A DNA stretch of 13,253 bases from Perkinsus olseni. Its lineage: Eukaryota > Perkinsozoa > Perkinsida > Perkinsidae. Under the pieces are notes generated by a model that was not told the origin of the DNA, searched no databases, and was given only the letters and a program-made list of their open reading frames with translations. Positions 1-7,646 of the stretch are shown piece after piece (position 1 is the first letter of the stretch; every line of letters starts with the position of its first letter). Made by a program: the position numbers and the translations under genes. The DNA lies in assembly GCA_013115135.1 (NCBI GenBank), contig JABANP010000892.1:1-13253 (forward strand), read 5' to 3'.

Positions 1-280
1 TTAGTATGCTGTACGATGAGCTTGGTGGAGGCAGAGGTTCACCTTCCCTTACACGATGAATTGGTGGCGACAACATAGTTAACAAACTCAAGGCCACTGT
101 AGTGACTACATTAATGAAAGGCTAATGACGCTGGCTAGCCGGTAGATGGTTAGCACTAGTCGAAAAGAAAGACGATCCCACTGGGAAAGTACTTGCCCGC
201 TTCGACATCCTTACAGCGGCAGACGGTCTATAGAGATTAGTATCCGCAAAGTACTGCTCTAAATTACAGCTGTTCATTGG
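1..280. repeat. Terminal direct repeat, left copy
   Basis: These 280 bases recur without a mismatch at 12974-13253, the very end of the window. An exact repeat that starts at base 1 and stops at the last base is what a circular sequence, or one unit of a head-to-tail array, looks like when written as a line with overlapping ends. The copy carries, on the minus strand, the first exon of the MFSD1-like gene (ATG at 76). The rest of that gene is joined to it only at the right-hand end of the window. Treat the two copies as one locus unless flanking sequence shows otherwise. Confidence 0.97.
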
Positions 281-402
281 TGGCGCTGTCGCTGCTTCGC
301 TCCGCTAAAATTCGCGTCATGTTTATTTTTTTTTCAAGTCGCGCGTTATTTGCCGCGTCACCCTTTGCAGAGGAGAGACTTTTCAGATAGGTTATCCAGT
401 GA
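77..402. promoter_or_regulatory. Divergent intergenic region, MFSD1-like / FLZ gene
   Basis: If the ends are joined, this 326-bp stretch separates the minus-strand start of the MFSD1-like gene (ATG at 76) from the plus-strand start of the zinc-finger gene (ATG at 403). Both promoters and 5' leaders would have to fit here. It holds a T-run at about 327-338 and no convincing TATA box or other motif. The call as a shared control region is inferred from gene orientation only. Confidence 0.4.
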
Positions 403-844
403 ATGTCGGGCTTGGTGTCGAGAATTTATGAAAGCGTTCACTACGTATCTTCCGGCTCCACCGTAACCTCTCTTATCGACTTCAACAATAATAAAAACAA
501 CAACAAAGTCGTTCCCAATCGGTAAGCAGCAGCAACAGAACACTTCCACTCGGTCGTCGTTAAAGAACAGCCATTGCTTCAGAGACGAGGCGTTCAGTTG
601 TCATCGGTGCGGCAAAGCTATCAGAAAGCAGGACAACGTATTTATGTACCAGGATAAGACCTTTTGCAGCCGAGGATGCCGCAAGGGCACTCCTGGGTGA
701 CCTAAGACACTCGTCGTCGGGTGATGCCATTGCCGTTGCAGATACGAGGAGTCGCTGAACTCTCAACCGATCGTTAGGAGTGATACTCATATTAGCGAAC
801 TGTTTGATGGGGATGATGAACTCGAGGTAAGCGAGGAAGAATGA
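403..844 (+). CDS. FLZ/FCS-type zinc-finger protein
   Basis: Three exons (403-521, 571-696, 742-844) separated by 49- and 45-nt GT-AG introns encode 115 residues. The first intron opens with GTAAGC and ends GAACAG. Residues 50-76 form the pattern C-x2-C-x18-C-x3-C, with the third cysteine in the run FCS (residues 71-73) and VFMY at 63-66. This matches the FCS-like (FLZ) zinc finger of plants, where a segment like DIFMYRGD precedes FCSxxC. In plants FLZ proteins are adaptors for SnRK1 kinase; that role is not shown here. Residues 25-36 are Asn/Lys-rich and the tail is acidic. A donor-like GTAAGC at 827 is in phase with the exon at 1227, so the protein may instead continue there and gain a Ser/Pro-rich C-terminus, making 827-1226 a 400-nt intron. 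Zinc finger sure; 3' end open. Confidence 0.78.
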
Positions 845-965
845 TTGTTCGAGAAAGGGGGCTGGCCGGGGGCAGTGGCTGTTGGTCTTCGAACCAAAGT
901 GTTGCTGGAATGACCATCTCGGAGTGTACTCGTCTATACTAACGACTCTACTCAGTCCAAACCCC

Positions 966-990
966 TACTATACGGTAATAACGTATAGTA
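966..990. repeat. 9-bp perfect inverted repeat (hairpin 1)
   Basis: The arms TACTATACG (966-974) and CGTATAGTA (982-990) are perfectly complementary around a 7-nt spacer. It abuts the longer palindrome at 990-1040, so the two hairpins stand side by side. Both lie downstream of the FLZ reading frame, or within its intron if that gene extends to 1741. Confidence 0.85.
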
Positions 991-1040
991 GCATGAAAAT
1001 TTTAACCCTAACGTAACGTTAGGGTTAGAATTTTCATGCT
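990..1040. repeat. 51-nt near-perfect palindrome with telomere-like arms
   Basis: Bases pair from 990/1040 inward to 1014/1016, giving 25-bp arms with a single G-T mismatch (1002/1028) and a one-base centre at 1015. The left arm contains TAACCCTAAC and the right arm GTTAGGGTTAG, each about one and a half TTAGGG-type telomere units meeting head to head. As DNA it could extrude a cruciform. As RNA it would form a long stem. No flanking target-site duplication was found, so a MITE origin is only a possibility. Confidence 0.9.
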
Positions 1041-1226
1041 TGTGTCCACTTGCTGCACTTGAATGGATACTCTACCAAGATCGCACGAAATTTTTTCTTC
1101 GTCCGTGTGATTTCCCAAATCCCATCCGTGGCCTGTGATCGTCCCTGTATATCCTAGCATCGCTTCTACTCATCATCAATCCAGTAGCTAGCCTGCGTGT
1201 GTTGTTACCGGCGATTCTACCCTCAG

Positions 1227-1741
1227 GCGACCACCGACGATGACGCATCCTCATCATCACCGAGGGACCTTCTCAACCGTACACTACAGTAAGGCGATGC
1301 CACATCACCAAGTGTTCAATACCACTCCTTCAGCTTCGCTTCGAGTGGAGATCTTCAAGATGCTTCACCCTCCGTTAGCAGCAAAAGTCAACCTCTGGAT
1401 ACGGTAGGGCAGCTCGAGCCGTTCACACCGCAGAAGTCGCCTTCGTTCAGGAGCAGCCTCCTGCCTCTCGGTTGTATTCACCATCAGCGACCTGTCTATT
1501 ATTGTTTTCACATATCACCGAGTCCCCACTGGTACCACCGTCCTCGTGACTCTCGTCCGCTCACTCACGCTCTTCAGATGTCACAAACCTTCACAACGGA
1601 AGACCTCAGTCGACGCCAGGTGGGCTCCTCGCCACGGCCTTGCTTCCCTTTCTCTATTCATCTCATCAGAATTCCGAAACTGCTATCATTCATCCACCCC
1701 TCAGCCGTGAGATTTCCCTTGTGAAGTTAGTCAACGCGTAA
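1227..1741 (+). CDS. Ser/Pro-rich protein, 5' end unresolved (perhaps C-terminal part of the FLZ gene)
   Basis: Three exons (1227-1288, 1334-1470, 1578-1741) join in phase through a 45-nt intron (GTAAGG...CTTCAG) and a 107-nt intron, and end with TAA at 1739-1741. The about 120 residues start with an Asp/Ser run (DDDASSSSPRD), continue Ser/Pro-rich (for example FTPQKSPSFRSS), and look intrinsically disordered apart from a short hydrophobic patch (LLATALLPFLY). No domain is recognised and no start codon is visible upstream in frame. The first exon begins in phase 0 after a CCTCAG acceptor, which fits the phase-0 donor at 827 in the zinc-finger gene, so this may be its C-terminal half. Support is reading-frame continuity and splice signals only. 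Confidence 0.42.
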
Positions 1742-2688
1742 ATGAAGGCAAGTCGGCCAGACGACTCAGCGGCCCGGCTACTGAGCTGGTCTCACTCAGA
1801 TACTAACCCGGAGGGTCAATCCCTCCGAAAACACGAAATTCGTATGAAACGGATTTCAAGATTTGTTGGCAAGTCTTCTTCTGTAGTCTTGTTAGTGTAT
1901 CGATATTATGAATGGGGTCATTTACTAGCTCATCACTTCATCGTCCTTAACAACCGTCCTCTCATCTTCTTGTTGTCTTGTAATTTCTGTCGACTAACTG
2001 TCGTAATAGATTCATTTCAGTGGTGATCAGACCTGCTCGCCGCCAACAACGAATCATCGTAACCTTTTTTCACACTCGTACCATTGCACCATCACCAGCA
2101 GCAGCAGCATTAGTCCGTTGTCGTCGTCACTGTCGCCCTTCAAGTCCTCGTCCACAGTGTGCCGTGTTGGAGTTCGATTCACTTTCGAGCTGCCGGTGCT
2201 ACACGATTTGTACTCAGCGGCAGTAGAAGCGTACCTTAGCCACTTACAGACGTCCCACTCAGTTTTACGAGGAGGATCTCTGAAGAGAGGTCGAGGGTAT
2301 CAAAATCAAACTTCCGGACCTCTTCCCGAGCGAATTCAACGATATTATTTGCTCCTCACGCAGGGCATCCGCAAAACCGGATCTCTGTTCTGCCGTGTAT
2401 AATCTCCGAGATGAAGTGAACTGCGTGACGAGCGGGAACGAGCTGACCGACGAGTATGTGATCAACGAGCGACGCCTCTGCAAGGCTTCCTCAACCATGC
2501 ACTGCCAACTCAGATGCTTTCATTCTTCCGTAGAACTCGTCTTGAAAGTCAGCCCGAAGAAACGAAGATCATTCTCTGGAGGACAGCTCGATCGATTAAA
2601 CACTATGTTCGGGACGTTTTGTAGCAGTAAGTGCTTGAGTGGCCACGTTGCCTTTTCAACCGCTGACTCTTTTTCGCCCATACCATAA
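1742..2688 (+). CDS. Cys-containing protein of unknown function, tentative model
   Basis: The best-supported part is 2286-2688, an open exon with natural-looking composition and about nine cysteines, including CKASSTMHCQLRC and FCSSKC. An upstream exon (2021-2230, after a TTTCAG acceptor) joins it in phase through a 55-nt intron. An ATG at 1742 could supply the N-terminus by a T-rich 148-nt intron (1873-2020), also in phase. That ATG follows directly on the TAA of the preceding exons, leaving no room for a leader, so the start is doubtful. FCS-x2-C near the end recalls the third and fourth ligands of the FLZ finger at 403-844, but a matching C-x2-C is not evident. A GTAAGT at 2631 could move the end to 2760, overlapping the convergent coiled-coil gene. 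No homologue is recognised. Confidence 0.35.
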
Positions 2689-2737
2689 CTTCACCAACTC
2701 AACAGGACGAGGCTACATCAATTGGACACATGGACGA

Positions 2738-3767
2738 TCACACCTTTCCTTTACGCGATGATCTTCGGCCCGTCCCCGATACCGTCAATGAACGTATCTC
2801 CTCCCGTTGCCTCGATAGTATGCCGTCGAGCTCTCCAGCAAAGGCCTCGGCACTCGTCAGTTTCCCTCGCAACTCCTCAATGACCTCGTCCTTCCTCTTC
2901 AGCATCCGCCGAACTCTCTCTTCCAACGTTCGTATCGCTTCGTCGCAGCGTATCTAGCTTGAGCCTTATCGACTATCGAGTCCGGCCGAAATTCGGGAGA
3001 ATATTTTTCAAGTTCACTGTTTGCTGCTACGTGTTACACGTTCACTATTCACTCTTTGTTCCTCATGAATTGCCCGCATGTGAGCGTATCGAAAAGGCGA
3101 GGCTGTGTGCAGTCATTCGACCATACGGCACGAAAATACGAGCTGCGGCGATGGTGTCGTCGATCCCCACCTGCTGTTCGTCGAGCTTCTCTTTCGTGGT
3201 GGATCGGACGGCGGCCAACTCTCCCTCCAGTTGAGCTTTTTCTCGCCTGAAAATGAACTCTAAGTGATGGACCAGTATCGTCTATGAGAGGCCACAAGGC
3301 AGCATCGAGACCCACCTGAGTTGCTCTCGTTCGTCGGCACTTTCCCGTCGCGCTCCCTCCAACTCCAGCAGAGCCTTGCCTCTCTCCCTTTCCTGGGCGA
3401 GTAACTAATAACTTCAACCTCACTTCCACGTACATGGACGTTTGCTGACCATATCTTTCCGTTCCTGTTGAGCAAGGGTCAAACTCTCTCTGGCCAGCTC
3501 CAACTCTCTTTCCGAGGTCTCCATGTCTCCCTTCAGTTTCTCCACCACTAATAAGCTACCCTCTCGCTCCTTTTCGAGACCTTCCACCTGACAAGACTCG
3601 GCCAACATTTTCCCCCAAGACCCTCTTCTCCTCACTCTTGCTCGAAATCCCGCAATGTCGTTTAAAAGCCCCGCCTTCTGTTCCTCCCACTCCCTCATTG
3701 TCGATGCCTTCGCTCGATGCTCGGCTTCCACCACTTCTCGACTCAGCCGGTCCACCACCACCGCAAC
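2738..3767 (-). CDS. Coiled-coil protein, block 2 (probably 3' part of the 4913 gene)
   Basis: Five minus-strand exons (3767-3636, 3587-3450, 3404-3316, 3246-3171, 2953-2738) join in phase through introns of 48, 45, 69 and 217 nt and end with TGA. The 216 residues are rich in Glu, Lys, Arg, Leu and Ala in heptad-like order (EGLEKEREG, ELELARESL, RTLEERVRRMLKRKDEVI), meaning a long coiled coil followed by a basic Ser/Arg tail. The first intron (3635-3588) is 48 nt without a stop, so it can be misread as exon, but removing it restores the heptads. No ATG fits the first exon. Its TTAG acceptor is in phase with the donor at 4180 of block 1, so one gene of about 414 residues with a 413-nt intron is possible. 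Coiled-coil content alone gives no function. Confidence 0.65.
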
Positions 3768-4037
3768 CTAAGGCAGCAGCCACCATGCAGTCCACTTGCC
3801 GCTGACCAACCTCCGTCCAACGGCTGTTTATAACTACCTATTCTCTATGGAGTTGCTATCAGTATCGATTATCACCATCATAAAGTACAGAATAATTCTC
3901 AGGTCAACCCTCGCAATATTGTAAAAGGAAATTCATCAGTATGTTTTTCATTATCAGTAGCCTAGAAAGCTACGTACGATATACGAACATTATCACGAAT
4001 ACTCTAGTCAGTCCGAAGGTGATCTAGTTCCCTCCGC
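3768..4037. other. A+T-richer non-coding stretch between coiled-coil blocks
   Basis: This segment is richer in A and T than the exons beside it, has stops in all minus-strand frames, and shows no coding-like composition. It is either the core of a 413-nt intron joining the two coiled-coil blocks or the intergenic gap between two tandem genes. A short open piece near 3826-3800 could be an extra exon but cannot be fixed. Confidence 0.5.
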
Positions 4038-4913
4038 TCAACTGCAAGCAAATCCGTATTGCCTTGAGACCATGAAATTCTCACGGGCCCTGCAGAGGGT
4101 CTGGGAGATGGGCATACCGGTGGGAGTCCGAGCCGGAGACCGCGTTGGACTCCACTCGCACACACTCAGTCGATGCCCACTTGGCGATCTCTCTCCTCCT
4201 CACACTCCCTTCTAATCTCCTTCGCCTCCTCCTTAAGATCATCGTCCAGCTTCCCGCGTATCTTAGGTCGCCTCATGATGATCATAGAACCCCATCCGCC
4301 GGGCCTCACGTTCTCCATCCACGCCTCTCGTTCCAGCTGCTCCTCTCGCTTCATCGCCTTCACCTCTCCCTCCTGAGCGGCCTTCACCCTTCCCAGCTCC
4401 TCCTCATACCGCACCTCCACCTCCTTTAGCCGCTTATGCTCCTCTACCCGTGCCTGACTGTCAACAGCAGTACCCCGAGGGCCTCCCCATCACCCAGCAC
4501 CTGATGGAGTTGCTCTCTGAACTCGATATCTCGGGCGTTCCGCTCTTCCTCGGCCCTCGCCCTCATTTCTGCAATCTCCTGCTGCGTACTCGATCGGAGT
4601 AGTCGCAGCTGTTCGTTCCACTTCTCAGCCTCCTCAGTGACCTAGGAGCATCGCATCACGAGCCTTCAGGACGGCATTCAGGCACCTGTCGTCGGGCACG
4701 GTCCCTCTCAACCATCAACAGTGATTCATACTCCTTCTTGATAGCCTCCATCTTCATCTCAATTTGAAGACTATGCTGTGCCAGCAGCTCCCCACGCTGA
4801 GCCTCCAAGGCCTCCCGATGCCGGTCAAGTAGGGCCTGGGTCCGAAGCGACAAATGGTACAGAAAATTCTCGGAGGCCTTGGTGTGTTGAGTTGTTCGGA
4901 TCCACTGGTTCAT
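4038..4913 (-). CDS. Coiled-coil protein, block 1 (N-terminal part)
   Basis: Exons 4913-4686, 4641-4501, 4453-4310 and 4261-4181 join in phase 0 through introns of 44, 47 and 48 nt. They give 198 residues from the ATG at 4913. After a short leader containing TQHTKASENF the sequence is almost continuous heptads rich in E, K, R, L and A (RHREALEAQRGELLAQ, EIAEMRARAEEERNARD, KEEAKEIRRECEEERDRQ). The third intron (4309-4262) is 48 nt without stops; reading through it inserts a Gly/Pro/Met patch that breaks the coil. After residue 198 there are two choices. A 26-nt intron (4180-4155) leads to an SPTRSPARTPTG tail ending at 4038, the end given here. Alternatively a long intron leads to block 2 at 3767. 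A cytoskeletal or scaffold role is typical of such proteins but unproven. Confidence 0.7.
4867..4893 (-). repeat. 27-nt exact repeat, copy 1 (encodes TQHTKASEN)
   Basis: The minus-strand sequence here is identical over 27 nt to the plus strand at 7195-7221. It lies in the first exon of the coiled-coil gene. Both copies are read in the same frame, and both have Asn-Gln five to six residues upstream, so the likeness extends weakly beyond the identical block. Confidence 0.9.
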
Positions 4914-5937
4914 CGGCACAGGTAACGTAAGCCCTCCGCATTCATCATCACGGCTGTAACATGCGCAAAGGAAGCGCTACTATCTGTACAGCCTCGTGAG
5001 TAATAAAACCCAGGAAATGTGTAATACACATTGTGTATCACATCTAAACGCGCCGAGATTACTGCTTAGTTAGATTAGCACTAATGCACCTTGGAATGAT
5101 CGCTCGTACTCTCCCTTTTGAGTCGAACTAAAGGGTATTTCTAACCTATTACACCCAATTGACATGATACCGAGTGAATCTTAAGCTGATCGTAGCGCAG
5201 ATCAGCGTAACCCAACAGAGCGATCACTCGCAATCTCTCAAATTTTGCATATCCTTAATGAGGATTCCTTATGACACTGGGTTCTATTTCGTCCTTCATA
5301 TCACCCTCTTGTTAAAGCGAAGAGATTTCTCCAACTTGTGCTTTCACAGCCGGATAGATTCCCCCATGGTTGTTTAGCAGTCAACAATATCTTGCTAAGC
5401 TAGACCGGGAGAGGCCTCAACGCAAAAAGTACCACTTAGTTGAAAAACTTGTTGATAGTCGATTTGAAACGATTTAAGCAAATAATCATCTGAACTTCCA
5501 ATACTACAACGGCCGACAAAACAAGTGAATGGGGAATATTCACTATTTCATACGGTTGATAGCGAGGGTCCGTTGAATAAACTCACCCATCGTTATCAAG
5601 ATGCATGAGACAGAGTCTATCACAAGAAAAACTGAGATGAATCGATGAAGTACATCTCGATGAAAACACTTGAAAAAAGTGATGCGAACGATTTCAGAAT
5701 GTCTCGTGGGTGAGATAACCCTGATGAGCAATCCACATTACTGAGACACTGGAAATGGTTCCTCGATAAGCGTATCACTAGGCGTCGAACACTCAAACCA
5801 AGCACAGCCCAGAAGTGTTACAGCAGCATGGTAGTTATACTCGCATGTCGAGGGTGTCAGCTTGGCAAATGAAGACGACCGAAGAAGCTACAAATGAGAC
5901 TGAAAATTCAAGTACAGATTGGCAGAGGTGTAGTACT
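4914..5937. other. Gene-poor gap between the coiled-coil and membrane-protein genes
   Basis: This is the longest stretch here without a supported gene. It is A+T-richer than its surroundings and none of its short frames joins into a convincing exon chain. A small inverted repeat sits at 5018-5043. A plus-strand run of 52 codons without a stop (5714-5872) has fairly natural composition and a C-x2-C near its end, but no ATG, partner exon or homology. It is not called a gene. The right end of the gap is the 3' flank of the membrane-protein gene and the left end the 5' flank of the coiled-coil gene. Confidence 0.5.
5018..5043. repeat. Small inverted repeat upstream of the coiled-coil gene
   Basis: ATACACA (5024-5030) and TGTGTAT (5032-5038) form a perfect 7-bp palindrome around one base. 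Outside it ATGTG (5018-5022) and CACAT (5039-5043) also pair, leaving a two-base bulge, for 12 bp in all. It is about 105 bp upstream of the coiled-coil ATG on that gene's strand, where a protein-binding site would be reasonable. No known motif is recognised. Confidence 0.55.
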
Positions 5938-6673
5938 CTATGTTCTGCCGTCGCTCAAAGCTTCGGACGTGCAAGTGTCCAGTAAGCTCGACGACGGACG
6001 GTTTGGGGTTGATTTATCAATCGTCGAAATTCGGTGCCCAACGGTTAAAGAGGAATGCTGGAAAAGGAGATGGAGCGGATGCATTTCAAATCGCAACTGT
6101 GAAGTTGCGCAAGGGAACCGACAGATCCTTCACCATAACGATGTCCGTGACAGGAAAACCGAAGAGCTGCACATCTGAATTGACCGAGATCCGGATCTCG
6201 AAGGGATCTGTGAGGAGGTCTGGTCGTACGGATAGATGCCCATTAGCGAAGAGGTCGCCCTTGGAAACGAACTTGTTGATTGAACCTGCGTCCGCCAAGG
6301 TTAAAGCTGGGAAAACCAGGTGACCCAGAAACCACTGGCTTGGGCCGCTACTCACGTAGATAGCAGCAGGTGGCATTCTGACCTTAGCCGGAAATTGCAT
6401 TCCGGACACTTCTAGAGTGGTCCGGCATTCGTAACAAGTGTACCCATCGCCGAAACCAACGCAGGGTACTTCCTTCCCCACGTGCAGTTCTCGTATTGAC
6501 CATGTTGACTTTTCTATCATCATCGTGGCGATGTAGGGAACCGCTATGAATTGGAGAAGAAATCTGGCTACAACCATCAGCGTGCAGATGAGCATGAAGA
6601 AAGGGGTTATCAGAAGACACCACCACGAAGGAAATGAAGGTGGCTTCTCGTACGACGAGCTGACTGGTCGCAT
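5938..6673 (-). CDS. Membrane-anchored protein of unknown function
   Basis: The main exon (6673-6098) starts with ATG and encodes 192 residues. A 40-nt intron (6097-6058, GTTGCG...TTCCAG) leads to a second exon ending with TAG at 5938-5940, for 231 residues. Without splicing the frame stops at 6086 after 195 residues. A cytosolic head of 16 residues precedes one long or two short membrane segments (about residues 17-49, from WWCLLITPFFMLIC). The rest is mostly beta-prone, with two cysteines in YTCYEC and segments such as FEIRISVNSDVQLFGFPVTD. This layout of a membrane anchor plus beta-sandwich is reminiscent of LEA-2/NDR1-like proteins, but the likeness is loose and no family is claimed. A canonical GTGAGT...CCCAG pair (6355-6307) inside the frame would, if spliced, cause a stop after residue 107. 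Confidence 0.68.
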
Positions 6674-6991
6674 CAGGATCCAAGCTGAAACGCCAATCCT
6701 AGAGAACGAACACGCAGATACGAGCCGCTTTCGCTTGGCGTCCTCTATTCAAACTGAAGCACGGTAACGTCACGCCTGAGGCGCTGGTCAGGCTGCACGC
6801 TGTCACGCCCACGCGTGCCGATCATGGCGTCACGGGAGAATCGCCGTGTCACTAGGGAACCTCGGCCCCCCAAAGGGGCTTCTCTCATTCTCAGGTATGT
6901 GAGGGTCCAGGCTGGATAGTCTCTCACAAGGGAACCTCACCGACTTCTCATTCTCGCCTATCCTATCTCGTCTCTCTACTGTGCTCGCGAA
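6674..6991. promoter_or_regulatory. Divergent control region with repeated motifs
   Basis: This 318-bp gap lies between the start of the minus-strand membrane-protein gene and the plus-strand gene at 6992. It holds four GTCAC pentamers (from 6769, 6802, 6829 and 6848), the palindrome CACGCGTG at 6810-6817, and a doubled block: AGGGAACCTC at 6854-6863 and 6929-6938, each followed by a CTTCTC..ATTCTC tract (6879-6892 and 6944-6955). Clustering of repeated words in a head-to-head gap suggests shared promoter elements. GTCAC/GTGAC resembles bZIP half-sites and CACGCGTG resembles bHLH-type sites in other eukaryotes. Function is inferred. Confidence 0.45.
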
Positions 6992-7641
6992 ATGTTATCC
7001 TTCCCTGAACAATTGTCTCTTGCGCGTTTTGTGCGCTCTATTGAGGCTGGACGGACCTTTTGCTCCGAATGCATTATTTCTCGCCTTCTCCAGAGGCTAT
7101 CCATTCAGAGCGAAGTGTTTGCTTTACAGCTTCGGAGTTACTTCACGTACGATCGCGTATGGATGCACTATTCGATAAACCAACGAAAGCTGCCAACTCA
7201 ACACACCAAGGCCTCCGAGAACTTCCGTAGTTTCACACAGACTTCACATGCGCAGTTAAAGGGAGTGCGGCATGTTGTTTATAAGGACGACTACATCAAC
7301 ATTGCCATATGCGGCAAAACTGATAGTGAACAGTGTCCGATGGTATCATCAATTATCGACTTTCATAATCGTCAAGACTTCATCCCAAAACCAGACTTCG
7401 GCCTCAGCGGACGCGGAGATTGGACATGTCTTCGAATGCAGCAGACGTTGATGGGCAGGTACAGTCCTCAGTAGAGGATTCCTCAGCCAAAGTCCCATCA
7501 ATAATCGGTGCGGCAGACCCGTCGTTTGCTTCAAGTTTGCGGAGGTCAGTCCGTTTGACGAAGTTTGGTACGATGAATATCTCTTCGTCTGGACAACCTC
7601 TGAAGGAAAATATAAATGAGATGAAGAATAATCTGTCGTGA
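6992..7641 (+). CDS. Unknown protein, two exons
   Basis: An ATG-started exon (6992-7342, 117 codons) joins in phase through a 65-nt intron (7343-7407, GTATCA...CCTCAG) to a second exon ending with TGA at 7639-7641, for 194 residues. The N-terminal half is mixed hydrophobic and basic with several cysteines (FCSECIISR). It carries TQHTKASENF, the same peptide and the same 27 nt as the coiled-coil gene on the other strand. The C-terminal half is Ser-rich and looks disordered (VDGQVQSSVEDSSAKVPS). No domain is recognised. Its stop lies 5 bp from the stop of the convergent secreted-protein gene, so 3' ends must overlap. Coding status rests on frame length and splice fit; the antisense frames here look weaker. 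Confidence 0.42.
7195..7221 (+). repeat. 27-nt exact repeat, copy 2
   Basis: This is identical to the minus strand of 4867-4893. It falls inside the first exon of the 6992-7641 gene and is read in the same frame as copy 1. Flanking nucleotides do not align convincingly, apart from an Asn-Gln pair five to six residues upstream. Confidence 0.9.
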
Positions 7642-7646
7642 GAACT

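Noticed and set aside
1284..1295. In-frame TAA between two protein-like stretches, suggesting a reassigned stop codon
   Set aside because: The TAA lies in a GTAAGG donor (1289); removing the 45-nt intron 1289-1333 restores the frame. TAA, TAG and TGA all serve as stops in other genes of the window.
1809..1827. 7-bp hairpin CGGAGGG/CCCTCCG as a terminator
   Set aside because: There is no U-tract and the genome is eukaryotic; a 7-bp stem is expected by chance at this scale.
1742..2020. 94-codon plus-strand frame as a stand-alone gene
   Set aside because: Its second half is T-rich and intron-like and ends at a TTTCAG acceptor; at most its first 43 codons could be an exon.
6185..6200. Perfect 16-bp palindrome CGAGATCCGGATCTCG
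   Set aside because: It lies in the coding exon of the membrane protein (residues FEIRIS) and is explained by codon choice; no partner or conservation can be seen.
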